Shown in pieces: positions 16,025-24,721 of a stretch of 49,715 nucleotides of DNA (its first letter is position 1; each line of letters starts with the position of its first letter). The notes beneath the pieces are model-generated. The model was given only the letters and a program-made list of their open reading frames with translations, made no database searches and had not been told where the DNA came from. The position numbers and the translations under genes are program-made. The DNA comes from an uncultured Holdemanella sp. (GTDB lineage Bacteria; Bacillota_I; Bacilli_A; Erysipelotrichales; Erysipelotrichaceae), in the NCBI GenBank assembly GCA_900754615.1, contig CAAEDN010000053.1, positions 1-49,715 on the forward strand, read 5' to 3'.

Positions 16025-17872
16025 TTATTCTTCCACTTCCTGATCTTCGAAGCCTTCTAGAATATCTCCGACCTTGATATCATTAAAGTTTTCAATTGTC
16101 ATACCACATTCGTAACCGTTTAATACTTCCTTCACATCATTTTCGAAACGACGTAATGAACCAAGTTTACCCGTATAGATTACGATACCTTCACGGATCA
16201 AACGAACTTTACAATCACGTTTCATCTTACCATCTGTAACCATACATCCGGCAATCGTACCAACCTTGCTAACTTTATAAATCTGACGAACATCTGCCTG
16301 ACCAATAACAACTTCTTCATATACTGGTTCAAGCATACCTTTCATAGCAGCCTGTAATTCTTCTAGTGCCTTATAGATGATGTTGTGTAAACGGATTTCC
16401 ACACCTTCTTCTTCGGCTTTTTTACGAATGGCAGCACTTGGACGAATATTGAATCCATAAATGATCGCATTTGAAGCACTTGCCAATAAGATATCTGATT
16501 CTGTAATTGTTCCTACTGTTGAACGAATCACATTGATACGAACATTTCCATCGACTTCTAGTTTTTCCATACTCGCTTTCAAAGCTTCGGCAGAACCTTG
16601 AACATCAGCTTTGATCAAGACATTGATTTCTTGAACATCACCTTCGTCAATTTTCTTAGCTAAATCTTCTAAAGACATAGCACTTGTTGAATTACGTTCT
16701 TTTTCAATTTGTTTATCCAAACGATGACCTGCAATTTCAGCTGCCTTTTTATAACTATCATAAGTCATAAATACATCACCTGCTCTAGGAACTTCATTTA
16801 AACCAATGATTTCTACTGGACAGCTTGGCTCTGCATGTTTGATTTCCATACCACGATCGTTTGTCATTTTACGAACACGACCATAAGAAGTACCTACTAC
16901 AACACTGTCTCCAGTATGTAATGTACCACGTTGTACTAATAATGTAGCAACTGGTCCACGGCCTTTATCTAGTTTAGCTTCAATTACAGTTCCTGAAGCA
17001 TTAGTTTGTGGATTTGCCTTTAATTCCTGCATATCTGCAACTAATAACATTGTTTCCAATAATTCTGGAACTCCAGTCCCCTTTTTAGCTGAAACTTGAG
17101 TAAAGATTGTATCTCCACCCCATTCTTCTGGCATGATACCAAGTTCTGCCATTTCAGACATGATACGATCTGGATTCGCACCTGGTTTATCAATTTTATT
17201 TACAGCAACTACAATTGGAACACCTGCAGCCTTAGCGTGGTCTACTGCTTCTTTTGTCTGAGGCATTACACCATCATCTGCTGCAACAACGATAATAACA
17301 ATATCTGTTACTTGCGCTCCACGAGCACGCATAGCTGTAAAAGCTTCGTGACCTGGTGTATCCAAGAAAGTTACTTTTCTACCCTTTAAAGATACCTGGT
17401 ATGCACCAATATGTTGTGTGATACCACCAAATTCGCCTTCTGTAACATTGGCTTTACGAATTGTATCCAATAAAGTTGTTTTACCATGGTCGACATGTCC
17501 CATGATTGTAACGACGGGAGGACGAGCCACTAATTTTGATTCATCTTCTTCCACGTTTTGAAGTTGTTCTTCAATATCATCTTCGTCAACAACAACTTCT
17601 TTATGCACTTCCACATTGAAATTCATACAAATCAATTCAATATCTTCATCAGACAAGATTGTATTGATTGTTGACATATTTCCCATCATAAATAAAAATT
17701 TAATGATTTCAGAACTGTTTTTATGAAGCAATTGTGCTAACTGACCTACAGTAATTGGCTCACTGTATGTGATTTCCTTTACTGCTTCTTCCTTTTTAGG
17801 TGCATTAGACTGATACGAACTCTTATGCCCTTTTCGATTTGGTTTCTTTTTGTTTTTGTTGTTATAAGCCAT
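16025..17872 (-). CDS. infB: Translation initiation factor IF-2
   Basis: The GTPase that brings initiator tRNA to the 30S subunit. Its 615 residues are short for IF-2 because the N-terminal region before the first folded domain is only about 30 residues of Lys/Asn-rich sequence. The G-domain motifs are GHVDHGKTTLLD, DTPGHEAFTAMRARGAQ and NKIDKPGANPD. Domains II to IV follow, ending with the initiator-tRNA-binding C2 domain. Eight bases separate it from ylxQ upstream. Confidence 0.96.
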   Translation of the reverse strand: MAYNNKNKKKPNRKGHKSSYQSNAPKKEEAVKEITYSEPITVGQLAQLLHKNSSEIIKFLFMMGNMSTINTILSDEDIELICMNFNVEVHKEVVVDEDDIEEQLQNVEEDESKLVARPPVVTIMGHVDHGKTTLLDTIRKANVTEGEFGGITQHIGAYQVSLKGRKVTFLDTPGHEAFTAMRARGAQVTDIVIIVVAADDGVMPQTKEAVDHAKAAGVPIVVAVNKIDKPGANPDRIMSEMAELGIMPEEWGGDTIFTQVSAKKGTGVPELLETMLLVADMQELKANPQTNASGTVIEAKLDKGRGPVATLLVQRGTLHTGDSVVVGTSYGRVRKMTNDRGMEIKHAEPSCPVEIIGLNEVPRAGDVFMTYDSYKKAAEIAGHRLDKQIEKERNSTSAMSLEDLAKKIDEGDVQEINVLIKADVQGSAEALKASMEKLEVDGNVRINVIRSTVGTITESDILLASASNAIIYGFNIRPSAAIRKKAEEEGVEIRLHNIIYKALEELQAAMKGMLEPVYEEVVIGQADVRQIYKVSKVGTIAGCMVTDGKMKRDCKVRLIREGIVIYTGKLGSLRRFENDVKEVLNGYECGMTIENFNDIKVGDILEGFEDQEVEE

Positions 17873-17880
17873 CGAATCAC

Positions 17881-18171
17881 CTAACCTTTCATCTTTTCGA
17901 TAATTGCTTTGGCAAAGCCACTATCTACAATCGCAATAGCACTCATCTTTTTGTACGAAACATCATCTAATACAGATGGTTCTACTACTATATACGGCAC
18001 ATTATAAAATGCGCATTTATCTTGAATCTTCTTCATACGGTTTTGTCCGCATAAGGAAGATACAATAACAATTTTGGCTTGAGATTTCTGAATACTAACA
18101 AGTAATGAATCCCCTTTTGCTACTTTTCCTGCACGATAGGCAATCTGTATCAAATTGGTAATCTTATTCAT
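17881..18171 (-). CDS. ylxQ: L7Ae-family ribosomal protein-like YlxQ
   Basis: A 96-residue protein of the L7Ae/L30e fold, a small RNA-binding family that recognises kink-turns. The AYRAGKVAKGDSLLVSIQKSQAKIVIVSS core and the DKCAFYNVPYI segment are typical of YlxQ in nusA-infB operons. Its ATG lies inside the end of ylxR (8-base overlap), so translation is coupled. The cellular role is not well established. Confidence 0.85.
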   Translation of the reverse strand: MNKITNLIQIAYRAGKVAKGDSLLVSIQKSQAKIVIVSSLCGQNRMKKIQDKCAFYNVPYIVVEPSVLDDVSYKKMSAIAIVDSGFAKAIIEKMKG

Positions 18172-18424
18172 TGGAAATAATGCTCTCTAATTCCTGATAA
18201 ATTTCTTCTGGAATATCGATTTCTAAAGCTCTTTGTAAAGCCTTGTTTTTTTTCGCAAGAGCTAAAGTATCTAAGCTTTTTTGAATATAAGCACCATGAC
18301 CATTCTTTTTACCTGTCAAATCGATCTCAACTGTTTGTTCTGGTGTACGTACCACACGAATCAATTCCTTTTTAGGAAAGCGTTCTTGGGTAACGACACA
18401 TTTTCGCATTGGAATCTTACGCAT
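18164..18424 (-). CDS. ylxR: YlxR family RNA-binding protein (DUF448)
   Basis: An 86-residue basic protein located between nusA and infB, as in most Firmicutes. RKIPMRKCVVTQERFPKKELIRVVR and the later KNGHGAYIQKS (usually GRGAYI) identify the family. It is a nucleoid or RNA-associated protein reported in bacilli to affect gene expression. AGGAG lies nine bases before the ATG. Confidence 0.88.
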   Translation of the reverse strand: MRKIPMRKCVVTQERFPKKELIRVVRTPEQTVEIDLTGKKNGHGAYIQKSLDTLALAKKNKALQRALEIDIPEEIYQELESIISNE

Positions 18425-18435
18425 GAAACTTACTC

Positions 18436-20064
18436 CTAGTCATCATAGTATTCATCATATTCTTCGTAGTCAACATCATCATCCCAAGCATTTTCTTCTT
18501 CATATTCCTGCTCTTCAATTTCAGCTAACTCTTCTTCCGAATAGATTGGTTTCATATCTTCGTAGTTGAATTTTTTAACTTCAACCGGCTTCTTTTCTTC
18601 AGCTGGTTTTTCTTCGACTTTCTTTGGCTTAGAAGCAACCTCTTCTTGTTTATTAGAAGCATCTGCCATAGATTCAAATTTAGAAGTATATTCCTTTACA
18701 TCTGCAGCTGTCTTTTCTTTACGATTTTGTTTTGCAATACGAGCCGCTTCTTCCATTTCATCAATTTCTTTTTCGCTTTCGATTTCTGTATTTGAATTTT
18801 CTTTTTCAAATAAAGTATCCTCTGTATGTTCTTCAGTCGCATCTACTTCTTCATCTTCATATGTGAAGTCCGCAACATCAATATTTTCGATTTCAGCTTC
18901 ATTTGATTTTAATTCATCAATCTTTTGTTGTTGCTTATAAGCACGTTCTTTTGCTTTCTTTTCTTCATATTCCTTTTGCATCTGAGCCGAAATCGCCATA
19001 TAGTCAATACCTAATTCCTGCATTTCGCTTTCAGATTTAATATCGATTTTGTGGTTTGTTAATTTAACAGCTAAACGAGCATTTTTACCACGCTTACCAA
19101 TTGCTAATGATAATTGATTATCTGGTACAACTACAATCAAGCCGTCTTTTACAGTTTCATTTGGGATGACAGCAACACCAACACTAGGACTTAATGCGTT
19201 CGCAATTAATTCACTAATATTGTCTGACCATTCGAAGATATCGATTTTTTCACCATGTAATTCTGTAATAATTGTTTGCACACGACTTCCACGAGGACCA
19301 ATACATGCGCCAATTGGATCGATATTTTCATTATGTGAATATACGGCAATTTTACATCTTTCTCCAGGATCTCTGGCAATGGCCTTAATTTCAATAATAC
19401 CATTGTAGATTTCAGGAACTTCACGCTCAAATAAACGGCGAACAAAGACTGGTGTAGCACGAGAAACTAATACTTGTGCTCCCTTTGTTTCCTTATTTAC
19501 TTCCGTAATAACAACTAAGATGTTGTCTCCTTCTTTATAATGTTCAGTTGGAATCTGATCTGATTTTTTCATGACCGCAAATGTTTTTCCAATATTTACG
19601 ACAACGAATTTTTCTTCCACTGTTTCAATCGTACCTAAAACCATTTCGTCTACTTTATCGCAATATTCTTCATAGACTAATGCTTTTTCGGCTTCACGAA
19701 TTTTTTGTTTCATGACATTTTTAGCAAGTACAACTGCTGCACGATCAAAATCTTTGAAATCAACTTCTTCATCAACCATGTCCCCTAATTGGATATTTGG
19801 ATTTTCTTTTCTAGCTTCATCCAATTCGATTTCTAATTCATCATCTTCTACTTCTTCTACAACCATACGTTCATGGTAAATGTGAATTGTACCATCCACG
19901 ATATCTACACGTACATAAGCATCTGGAATTTCAATGTGTTTACGATATGCCTTAGTTAAAGCTTCTTTTAATGCATCTTCAACAATTTCTTTTGTTAATT
20001 GACGATCTGTTTCAATACCCTGTAAGGCTTTTGCTAAATCTTCAACTTTAATTTTTGGTTTCAT
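18436..20064 (-). CDS. nusA: Transcription termination/antitermination factor NusA
   Basis: Binds RNA polymerase and modulates pausing, termination and antitermination. Domain order: N-terminal polymerase-binding domain (about 1-130), S1 domain (about 135-200, VLGTIETVEEKFVVVN), KH1 with GACIGPRGSRVQ, KH2 with LAIGKRGKNARLAVKL. After residue about 350 comes an unusual tail of nearly 190 residues rich in Glu, Lys and Asp with coiled-coil character and a very acidic end (DDDVDYEEYDEYYDD). Most Firmicute NusA proteins end soon after KH2. AGGAG precedes the ATG. Confidence 0.95.
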   Translation of the reverse strand: MKPKIKVEDLAKALQGIETDRQLTKEIVEDALKEALTKAYRKHIEIPDAYVRVDIVDGTIHIYHERMVVEEVEDDELEIELDEARKENPNIQLGDMVDEEVDFKDFDRAAVVLAKNVMKQKIREAEKALVYEEYCDKVDEMVLGTIETVEEKFVVVNIGKTFAVMKKSDQIPTEHYKEGDNILVVITEVNKETKGAQVLVSRATPVFVRRLFEREVPEIYNGIIEIKAIARDPGERCKIAVYSHNENIDPIGACIGPRGSRVQTIITELHGEKIDIFEWSDNISELIANALSPSVGVAVIPNETVKDGLIVVVPDNQLSLAIGKRGKNARLAVKLTNHKIDIKSESEMQELGIDYMAISAQMQKEYEEKKAKERAYKQQQKIDELKSNEAEIENIDVADFTYEDEEVDATEEHTEDTLFEKENSNTEIESEKEIDEMEEAARIAKQNRKEKTAADVKEYTSKFESMADASNKQEEVASKPKKVEEKPAEEKKPVEVKKFNYEDMKPIYSEEELAEIEEQEYEEENAWDDDVDYEEYDEYYDD

Positions 20065-20074
20065 CTTTTTTCTC

Positions 20075-20533
20075 CTATACCTTTACAGCTGTCATAATAA
20101 GCTGAATGTTACTTTTTTCAATTGTGATCTTCTTTGTTCTTGTTTTATCACGATATGAAATGGTCACATCGTTTTCTGTAGCTTCAATAAGATCACCGAT
20201 AACTTGATCTAATCCTTGTTTTGGATCTTTCATTTTAACAAAGACATATTTGCCTACAGCTCTTTGAATATCTTCATCCGTCTTAAGCTCTCTTTCCGCT
20301 CCTGGCGAACAGACTTCAAGCATGTATTCATTGGCATACCAGTCTTTTTCGTCAAGCATTTGTCCAATCGCGTCTGAACAAGATGCACAAGTATCCAAAT
20401 CCATTGTACCGTCTTCTTTTTCAACTGAAACTCTTAATAAAGGGGTACCTTGATTTGTAATCCATTCAAGTTCATATAAATGACACCCATTCGCATTAAG
20501 AACTTCTTCAATCCATTCTTTTAGATTGTCCAT
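20075..20533 (-). CDS. rimP: Ribosome maturation factor RimP
   Basis: Needed for assembly of the 30S subunit. The ATG at 20531-20533 gives 152 residues and has AAGGAG seven bases upstream; the ORF's 5' extension runs through a leader hairpin and is not coding. The start MDNLKEWIEEVLNANGCHLYELEW, the Cys-containing LDTCASCSDAIGQ and the LEVCSPGAERELK loop are characteristic. First gene of the nusA operon. Confidence 0.92.
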   Translation of the reverse strand: MDNLKEWIEEVLNANGCHLYELEWITNQGTPLLRVSVEKEDGTMDLDTCASCSDAIGQMLDEKDWYANEYMLEVCSPGAERELKTDEDIQRAVGKYVFVKMKDPKQGLDQVIGDLIEATENDVTISYRDKTRTKKITIEKSNIQLIMTAVKV

Positions 20534-20559
20534 ACATATTCTCCTTAGTAGCAAAATAG

Positions 20560-20583
20560 AAGGAGTGGTACGACCCACTCCTT
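20560..20583 (-). promoter_or_regulatory. Leader hairpin of the rimP-nusA operon
   Basis: In the transcript leader AAGGAGTGG pairs with CCACTCCTT across a six-base loop (GTCGTA). The 3' arm contains CTCCTT, which could also pair with the rimP ribosome site AAGGAG 17-22 bases later. This could be a leader switch or simply a terminator for gmk; the tail CTATTTTGC is a poor T-tract. Confidence 0.45.
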
Positions 20584-20601
20584 AATTACTTATACATCTA
20601 A

Positions 20602-20630
20602 TTTATAGCACAAAAATAGATTTCTTGCAA
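20602..20630 (-). promoter_or_regulatory. Promoter of the rimP-nusA-infB-rbfA operon
   Basis: TTGCAA (20625-20630), 17-base spacer, TATAAA (20602-20607) with a TG extension (TGCTATAAA) on the minus strand. Start expected near 20595, so the leader of about 60 bases contains the hairpin. Confidence 0.75.
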
Positions 20631-21209
20631 CTATTTGTTTTCTTCAAGCTCCACATGGCGAAGAATAATTGTTTTAATCAATTCAGCAGCAAGCTTTGGA
20701 TCATCATTACAAACAATATATTTGTATTGTGAAACCATCTTCATTTCATTGCCGGCTTTCGCAAGTCTTTGCTGAATGATTTCTTCAGGTTCTGTACTAC
20801 GACCACGAATACGTCTTTCCAATTCCTCCATTGATGGCGGAATAATAAAGATGGATACGGCATCCGGACATTTTTCCTGCACTTGTAAAGCACCCTGTAC
20901 TTCAATTTCTAATAAGACATTTTTTCCTTCATCGCGCAAACGATTGACTTCTTTTAATGGTGTACCATAATAGTTTCCAACAAATTCAGCCCATTCGAGT
21001 AATTCTCCATTCTCGATGGCTTTTTCAAAGTCCTCACGGCTTGAGAAGAAATAATCTCTTCCATTCACTTCTCCAGCACGTGGTTTACGTGTTGTCATTG
21101 AAGTAGAATAAGCTAAATTTAGGCGTTCATCTTGTTCAAAATATTTTCGAATCGTCCCTTTTCCAACACCACTAGGACCACTCAAAATGATTAATAAACC
21201 TCTTTCCAT
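20631..21209 (-). CDS. gmk: Guanylate kinase
   Basis: Converts GMP and ATP to GDP and ADP. The P-loop is SGPSGVGKGT, the GMP-binding region is STSMTTRKPRAGEVNGRDYFF, and IIPPSMEELERRIRGRSTE is the lid region. The ATG at 21207-21209 gives 192 residues, normal for the family; upstream in-frame Met codons lack a ribosome site, while GGGAG lies 12 bases before this one. Divergent from rqcH. Confidence 0.95.
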   Translation of the reverse strand: MERGLLIILSGPSGVGKGTIRKYFEQDERLNLAYSTSMTTRKPRAGEVNGRDYFFSSREDFEKAIENGELLEWAEFVGNYYGTPLKEVNRLRDEGKNVLLEIEVQGALQVQEKCPDAVSIFIIPPSMEELERRIRGRSTEPEEIIQQRLAKAGNEMKMVSQYKYIVCNDDPKLAAELIKTIILRHVELEENK

Positions 21210-21280
21210 GTGATTCTTGCTCTCCCTCTTTTCATCCATTTTACAAGTCCAATCCTTATGTGTCAAATTTAATTTTAGTA

Positions 21281-21289
21281 TGATATAAT
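21281..21289 (+). promoter_or_regulatory. Extended -10 promoter of rqcH
   Basis: TGATATAAT is a perfect extended -10, 26 bases before the rqcH ATG. The candidate -35 (TGTCAA, 21261-21266, 17-base spacer) is weak. Confidence 0.6.
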
Positions 21290-21314
21290 CTTTAACAGAC
21301 CAAGGAGGTTTTTT

Positions 21315-22949
21315 ATGGCCATTGACGGATTATTTTTATACAATATTCAACAGAAATTAAATGCCTATACACCATGTAAAATTGGTAAAATACAAAACAT
21401 AAGTGATGAAGAAATCCTAATTCACCTACATACTCGTAATGAAGGAAATCAAAAGCTGGTAATCAATGTACACTCCAATACGAATCGTGTATATATCGCA
21501 AACTTTATTCCAGGCATTCAACCAGAACCCTCTAATTTTGTGATGGTATTAAGAAAACTATGCTCTCAAGCCATTGTCGAATCCTTTGAACAAATAGGAT
21601 ATGATCGTATCCTTTGTTTACATTTATCTTGTCGAAATGAATTTCAAGATCTTGTTAAATACGATTTAAACATTGAGCTTATGGGAAAATATGCCAATAT
21701 GATCTTAGTCAAAGATGACGTAATTGTGGATGCATTAAAACGTATTCCTGTCTATGAAAATGCCAAACGTTTCATTCATCCAGGCGCAAAATATGTAGCT
21801 CCAGCTCAACCGGAAAAGAAGAATCCTTTTAAAATTAAAAATATTGATTTGGATCAAAGTCTTGTCAAACAAATTTATGGCTTTTCACCCTTACTATCTA
21901 ACGAATTTATGTATCGTATGAACAACAATGAAAAATACATAGATATATTAAATGAACTCGTTTCTTCTGATACTCTATATATTTATAAAAAAGATTTTCA
22001 TTGTATTGAACTCAAACATTTAAATGAACAGCCAAAAATCTATACAATCATGGATGGTTTAAATCATTTATATGAGGAAGACGAACAAAAGAAACGTATT
22101 AAAGAACAATATGGTGATATTATTCGTACAGTTGATAAAGAAAAGACGAAACAAATCAAAAAGCTTCCTAAGCTTGAACAAGCTTTAGAAAATGGTAAAG
22201 ATTATAAAAAATACCAAGAGTATGGCGATTTGATTTTCGCTTACATGTATCAAATTCAAAAAGAAAAAACTATCACTTTACCTTCTTTTGAAACAAATGA
22301 AGATGTTACGATTCCTATCGATATGCGCTATGATCTAAAAACTAATGCGAATAAGTATTATCAGAAATATCATAAGATGAAAAGAAGTCTAGTCATACTA
22401 GAAGAGCAAATTGAACAATGTAAAGAAGATATAGAATACTATACTCAGTTGGAAGAACAATTACAGCATTGTACTGTATTCGATGCTGGTGAAATACGTG
22501 AAGAATTAATAAAACAGCGTGTCTTGATGCCAAAAAAAGAAAATAAACGAAAAAAGAAGAACAACAAGCCAAACGTCCTTCATTTAGTTCTAGAAGATTG
22601 CGAAATCTATGTAGGAAAAAACAACATTCAAAATAACTATGTAACACACCAAGTCTCACGTAAAAACGATTTATGGTTCCATGTAAAAGATTACCATGGC
22701 TCTCATGTACTTTTAAAAAGTGAAGATTTTACTGAACCACAAATTAGACTTTGTGCCATGCTAGCAGCATATTATTCAAAAGGCAAAGATTCAAGTTCTG
22801 TACCTGTTGACTATTGTTTGATTTCACAAATTAAAAAAGTACCTGGCTCAAAAATTGGTTTTGTGACAATGAAATCTAATAAAACAATCTATATTGATCC
22901 AGATGAATCTAAACTATTAGAACTCATTAAACAATATCAAATAAAATAG
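21315..22949 (+). CDS. rqcH: Ribosome quality control factor RqcH (FbpA/NFACT family)
   Basis: RqcH recognises the 50S subunit with a stalled peptidyl-tRNA and adds C-terminal alanine tails. The 544-residue protein has the NFACT-N domain at 1-about 200, a long charged coiled-coil arm (about 270-420), and the NFACT-R domain near the C-terminus (VSRKNDLWFHVKDYHGSHV). The tail-synthesis residues known from B. subtilis RqcH, D97 and R98, fall at exactly those positions (GYDRIL). Older annotation calls it fibronectin-binding protein. Neighbouring gmk is the common Firmicute arrangement. Confidence 0.93.
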   Translation: MAIDGLFLYNIQQKLNAYTPCKIGKIQNISDEEILIHLHTRNEGNQKLVINVHSNTNRVYIANFIPGIQPEPSNFVMVLRKLCSQAIVESFEQIGYDRILCLHLSCRNEFQDLVKYDLNIELMGKYANMILVKDDVIVDALKRIPVYENAKRFIHPGAKYVAPAQPEKKNPFKIKNIDLDQSLVKQIYGFSPLLSNEFMYRMNNNEKYIDILNELVSSDTLYIYKKDFHCIELKHLNEQPKIYTIMDGLNHLYEEDEQKKRIKEQYGDIIRTVDKEKTKQIKKLPKLEQALENGKDYKKYQEYGDLIFAYMYQIQKEKTITLPSFETNEDVTIPIDMRYDLKTNANKYYQKYHKMKRSLVILEEQIEQCKEDIEYYTQLEEQLQHCTVFDAGEIREELIKQRVLMPKKENKRKKKNNKPNVLHLVLEDCEIYVGKNNIQNNYVTHQVSRKNDLWFHVKDYHGSHVLLKSEDFTEPQIRLCAMLAAYYSKGKDSSSVPVDYCLISQIKKVPGSKIGFVTMKSNKTIYIDPDESKLLELIKQYQIK

Positions 22950-22950
22950 A

Positions 22951-22974
22951 AAAAGACGGAATTTACCGTCTTTT
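22951..22974. terminator. Bidirectional terminator between rqcH and the rnf operon
   Basis: AAAAGACGG, six-base loop, CCGTCTTTT. On both strands the stem ends in T-runs. It closes rqcH from the left and the rnf operon, just after the short rnfB, from the right. Confidence 0.85.
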
Positions 22975-22978
22975 CATT

Positions 22979-23287
22979 TTATCCTTTTACTTCGATTGTA
23001 GAACCATCAGGTCCTGGTGTGTTTTTTAAGTAATCAATGATTTCTTGACGCTTGTCAGCTTTACAAGGTTTACAAGCAATGTGATCCATATCACCTGATA
23101 CCAAGGCTTCAGCCATACCGCTACATCCAGGGAATCCACAACCACCACAGTTATATCCAGGTAGCAATGATGTTACTTTTTCAACACGTACATCTGCTTC
23201 TACTTTTAAATATTTGTCGGCAACACCTAGACCCAAGCCAAGTATTGCACCAAGTACAAGCATCATAATTACGGCTACAATTACCAT
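22979..23287 (-). CDS. rnfB: Minimal RnfB, N-terminal iron-sulfur part only
   Basis: RnfB is the subunit that accepts electrons from ferredoxin. Here it has only 102 residues: a membrane anchor (1-22), then the four-Cys [4Fe-4S] domain with C47, C50, C55 and C72 (NCGGCGFPGC...C) plus C75. The usual C-terminal ferredoxin domain with two or more [4Fe-4S] clusters is absent. The ORF ends cleanly three bases before a terminator, so this is not a visible frameshift. AAGGGAG precedes the ATG. The preceding small Cys-rich protein may supply part of the missing function. Confidence 0.85.
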   Translation of the reverse strand: MVIVAVIMMLVLGAILGLGLGVADKYLKVEADVRVEKVTSLLPGYNCGGCGFPGCSGMAEALVSGDMDHIACKPCKADKRQEIIDYLKNTPGPDGSTIEVKG

Positions 23288-23289
23288 AT

Positions 23290-23472
23290 TTATTCTCCCT
23301 TCACTTGATTATGAGCCGGATTGTTTGTGCAGGAAAAATCCTTACATCCATCACAATCGGCTTTTAAATCTTCACACCCCTCTGGTTTGGGTGTTTTTTT
23401 ATTCATTAAATACAAAACAATATAGATGGCGACTAATCCACCAAAAAACAAGATTGCATATAGATATCTCAT
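23290..23472 (-). CDS. Small Cys-rich membrane protein inside the rnf operon, 60 residues
   Basis: One transmembrane helix (residues 4-23), then a short tail with C33, C40, C43 and C48. The inner spacing C-x2-C-x4-C is the same as in the RnfB cluster motif, so the tail could hold an iron-sulfur cluster or metal ion. The ATG overlaps the rnfA stop (TAATG), and the gene ends two bases before the rnfB start. Small FeoB-associated Cys-rich membrane proteins look similar, but no feo gene is nearby. A role in Rnf electron transfer or assembly is inference. Confidence 0.75.
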   Translation of the reverse strand: MRYLYAILFFGGLVAIYIVLYLMNKKTPKPEGCEDLKADCDGCKDFSCTNNPAHNQVKGE

Positions 23473-24047
23473 TATACAATTCCTGTAAAGCAAGAAAATG
23501 CCATAGCCATGATAGCAGCTACAATCAAGGCAATTGGATTACCTACAAAGGCATTTGGAACTTCACTTTGTTCTAATCTTTCACGAATTGTAGAGAAAAT
23601 GAATAATACAAGGGCAAATCCTAATGGAGTACCAATTGAGTATACTAACATTTGTGCAAAATTATAACTATTAGAGATATTTACTAAACATACGTTTAAT
23701 ACAACACAGTTTGTTGTAATCAAAGGTAAGTAAACACCTAATGATTTGTAAAGTGCAGGACTTGTCTTTTTAATAAACATTTCAGTTAACTGAACTAAAG
23801 ATGCGATTACCAAGATAAAAGTAATCAAATCCATAAATTCAAGTTGTAAAGGTACAAGGACTAAATAATATAGACCATATGTAACGACTGCTGCAACGAC
23901 AATAACGAAGACTACGGCAACACCCATACCAATGGCTGAGCTTTTCTTTTTAGAAACACCCATGAATGGGCACATACCTAAGAATTGCGTTAAGATAACG
24001 TTATTTACTAATACACTCGTTACTAAAAGTGCCATCAATTCACCCAT
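23472..24047 (-). CDS. rnfA: Rnf complex subunit RnfA
   Basis: Integral membrane subunit (191 residues, about six helices) that forms the membrane core with RnfE. The cysteines in LGMCPFMGVS and in TTNCVVLNVC correspond to the ligands of the intramembrane iron-sulfur cluster shared with RnfE. AAGGAGG lies nine bases before the ATG. It follows rnfE by one base. Confidence 0.94.
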   Translation of the reverse strand: MGELMALLVTSVLVNNVILTQFLGMCPFMGVSKKKSSAIGMGVAVVFVIVVAAVVTYGLYYLVLVPLQLEFMDLITFILVIASLVQLTEMFIKKTSPALYKSLGVYLPLITTNCVVLNVCLVNISNSYNFAQMLVYSIGTPLGFALVLFIFSTIRERLEQSEVPNAFVGNPIALIVAAIMAMAFSCFTGIV

Positions 24048-24048
24048 C

Positions 24049-24708
24049 TTACTTTACCTCCTTTGCTGCAGCTTCCTCTTTAGCATTTACATGTTGTTTA
24101 TAAGCACCAACAGCTGCTGCTAAAACCGCAAATGTAATGAAGGCTCCTACACTTGATCCAAAAACACTAATTGTAAAGTTTTCAGGGATGATGTGTAGGT
24201 TTAACCAAACTTGTGCTTCGTTAAATGGGTTTACCACTTTGATTCCTCCAGTCGAAATCAATTCACGAATAAATGACATCGCAAGTACAGCTAATGTATA
24301 TCCTAGACCCATTCCTAAACCATCAAGAGCTGAATCTAAAATACCATTCTTGCTCGCAAATGCTTCCGCACGACCTAAGATGATACAGTTAACTACGATC
24401 AATGGAATAAATACGCCTAAGCTTGTATTTAAGCTTGGAGCATAGGCTTGGATCAACATTTGAATGATCTTAACCAAAGTCGCAATGATAACGATATAAA
24501 CTGGAATACGAATTTCATCTGGTGTAATTTTACGAACACATGAAATAATCACGTTTGACATGATCAATACGATAATAACACTAACACCCATACCAATCGC
24601 ATTATTTACGCTTGTAGTAATGGCAAGTGTTGAACAAATTCCTAAGAATAATGAGAATACTGGGTTATCTTTAATCAAACCCGCTTTAAAGTTTTCAAAA
24701 CGATTCAT
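24049..24708 (-). CDS. rnfE: Rnf complex subunit RnfE
   Basis: A 219-residue membrane protein homologous to RnfA. It shows CSTLAITTSVNNAIGMG in the first helices and IVVNCIILGRAEAFASKNG, the matching cysteine region. The C-terminus adds a short Ala/Glu/Lys-rich tail. Part of the Rnf electron channel that couples ferredoxin oxidation to ion export. Confidence 0.94.
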   Translation of the reverse strand: MNRFENFKAGLIKDNPVFSLFLGICSTLAITTSVNNAIGMGVSVIIVLIMSNVIISCVRKITPDEIRIPVYIVIIATLVKIIQMLIQAYAPSLNTSLGVFIPLIVVNCIILGRAEAFASKNGILDSALDGLGMGLGYTLAVLAMSFIRELISTGGIKVVNPFNEAQVWLNLHIIPENFTISVFGSSVGAFITFAVLAAAVGAYKQHVNAKEEAAAKEVK

Positions 24709-24721
24709 CTAGATAACCTCC

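Noticed and set aside
18566..18940. 124-residue Ser/Phe-rich plus-strand ORF
   Set aside because: It is the complement of the Glu/Lys-rich NusA tail; no ribosome site or family features.
22979..23287. RnfB shortened by a frameshift
   Set aside because: No ferredoxin-like Cys motifs can be read in other frames after the stop; a terminator follows at once, so the short form looks genuine.
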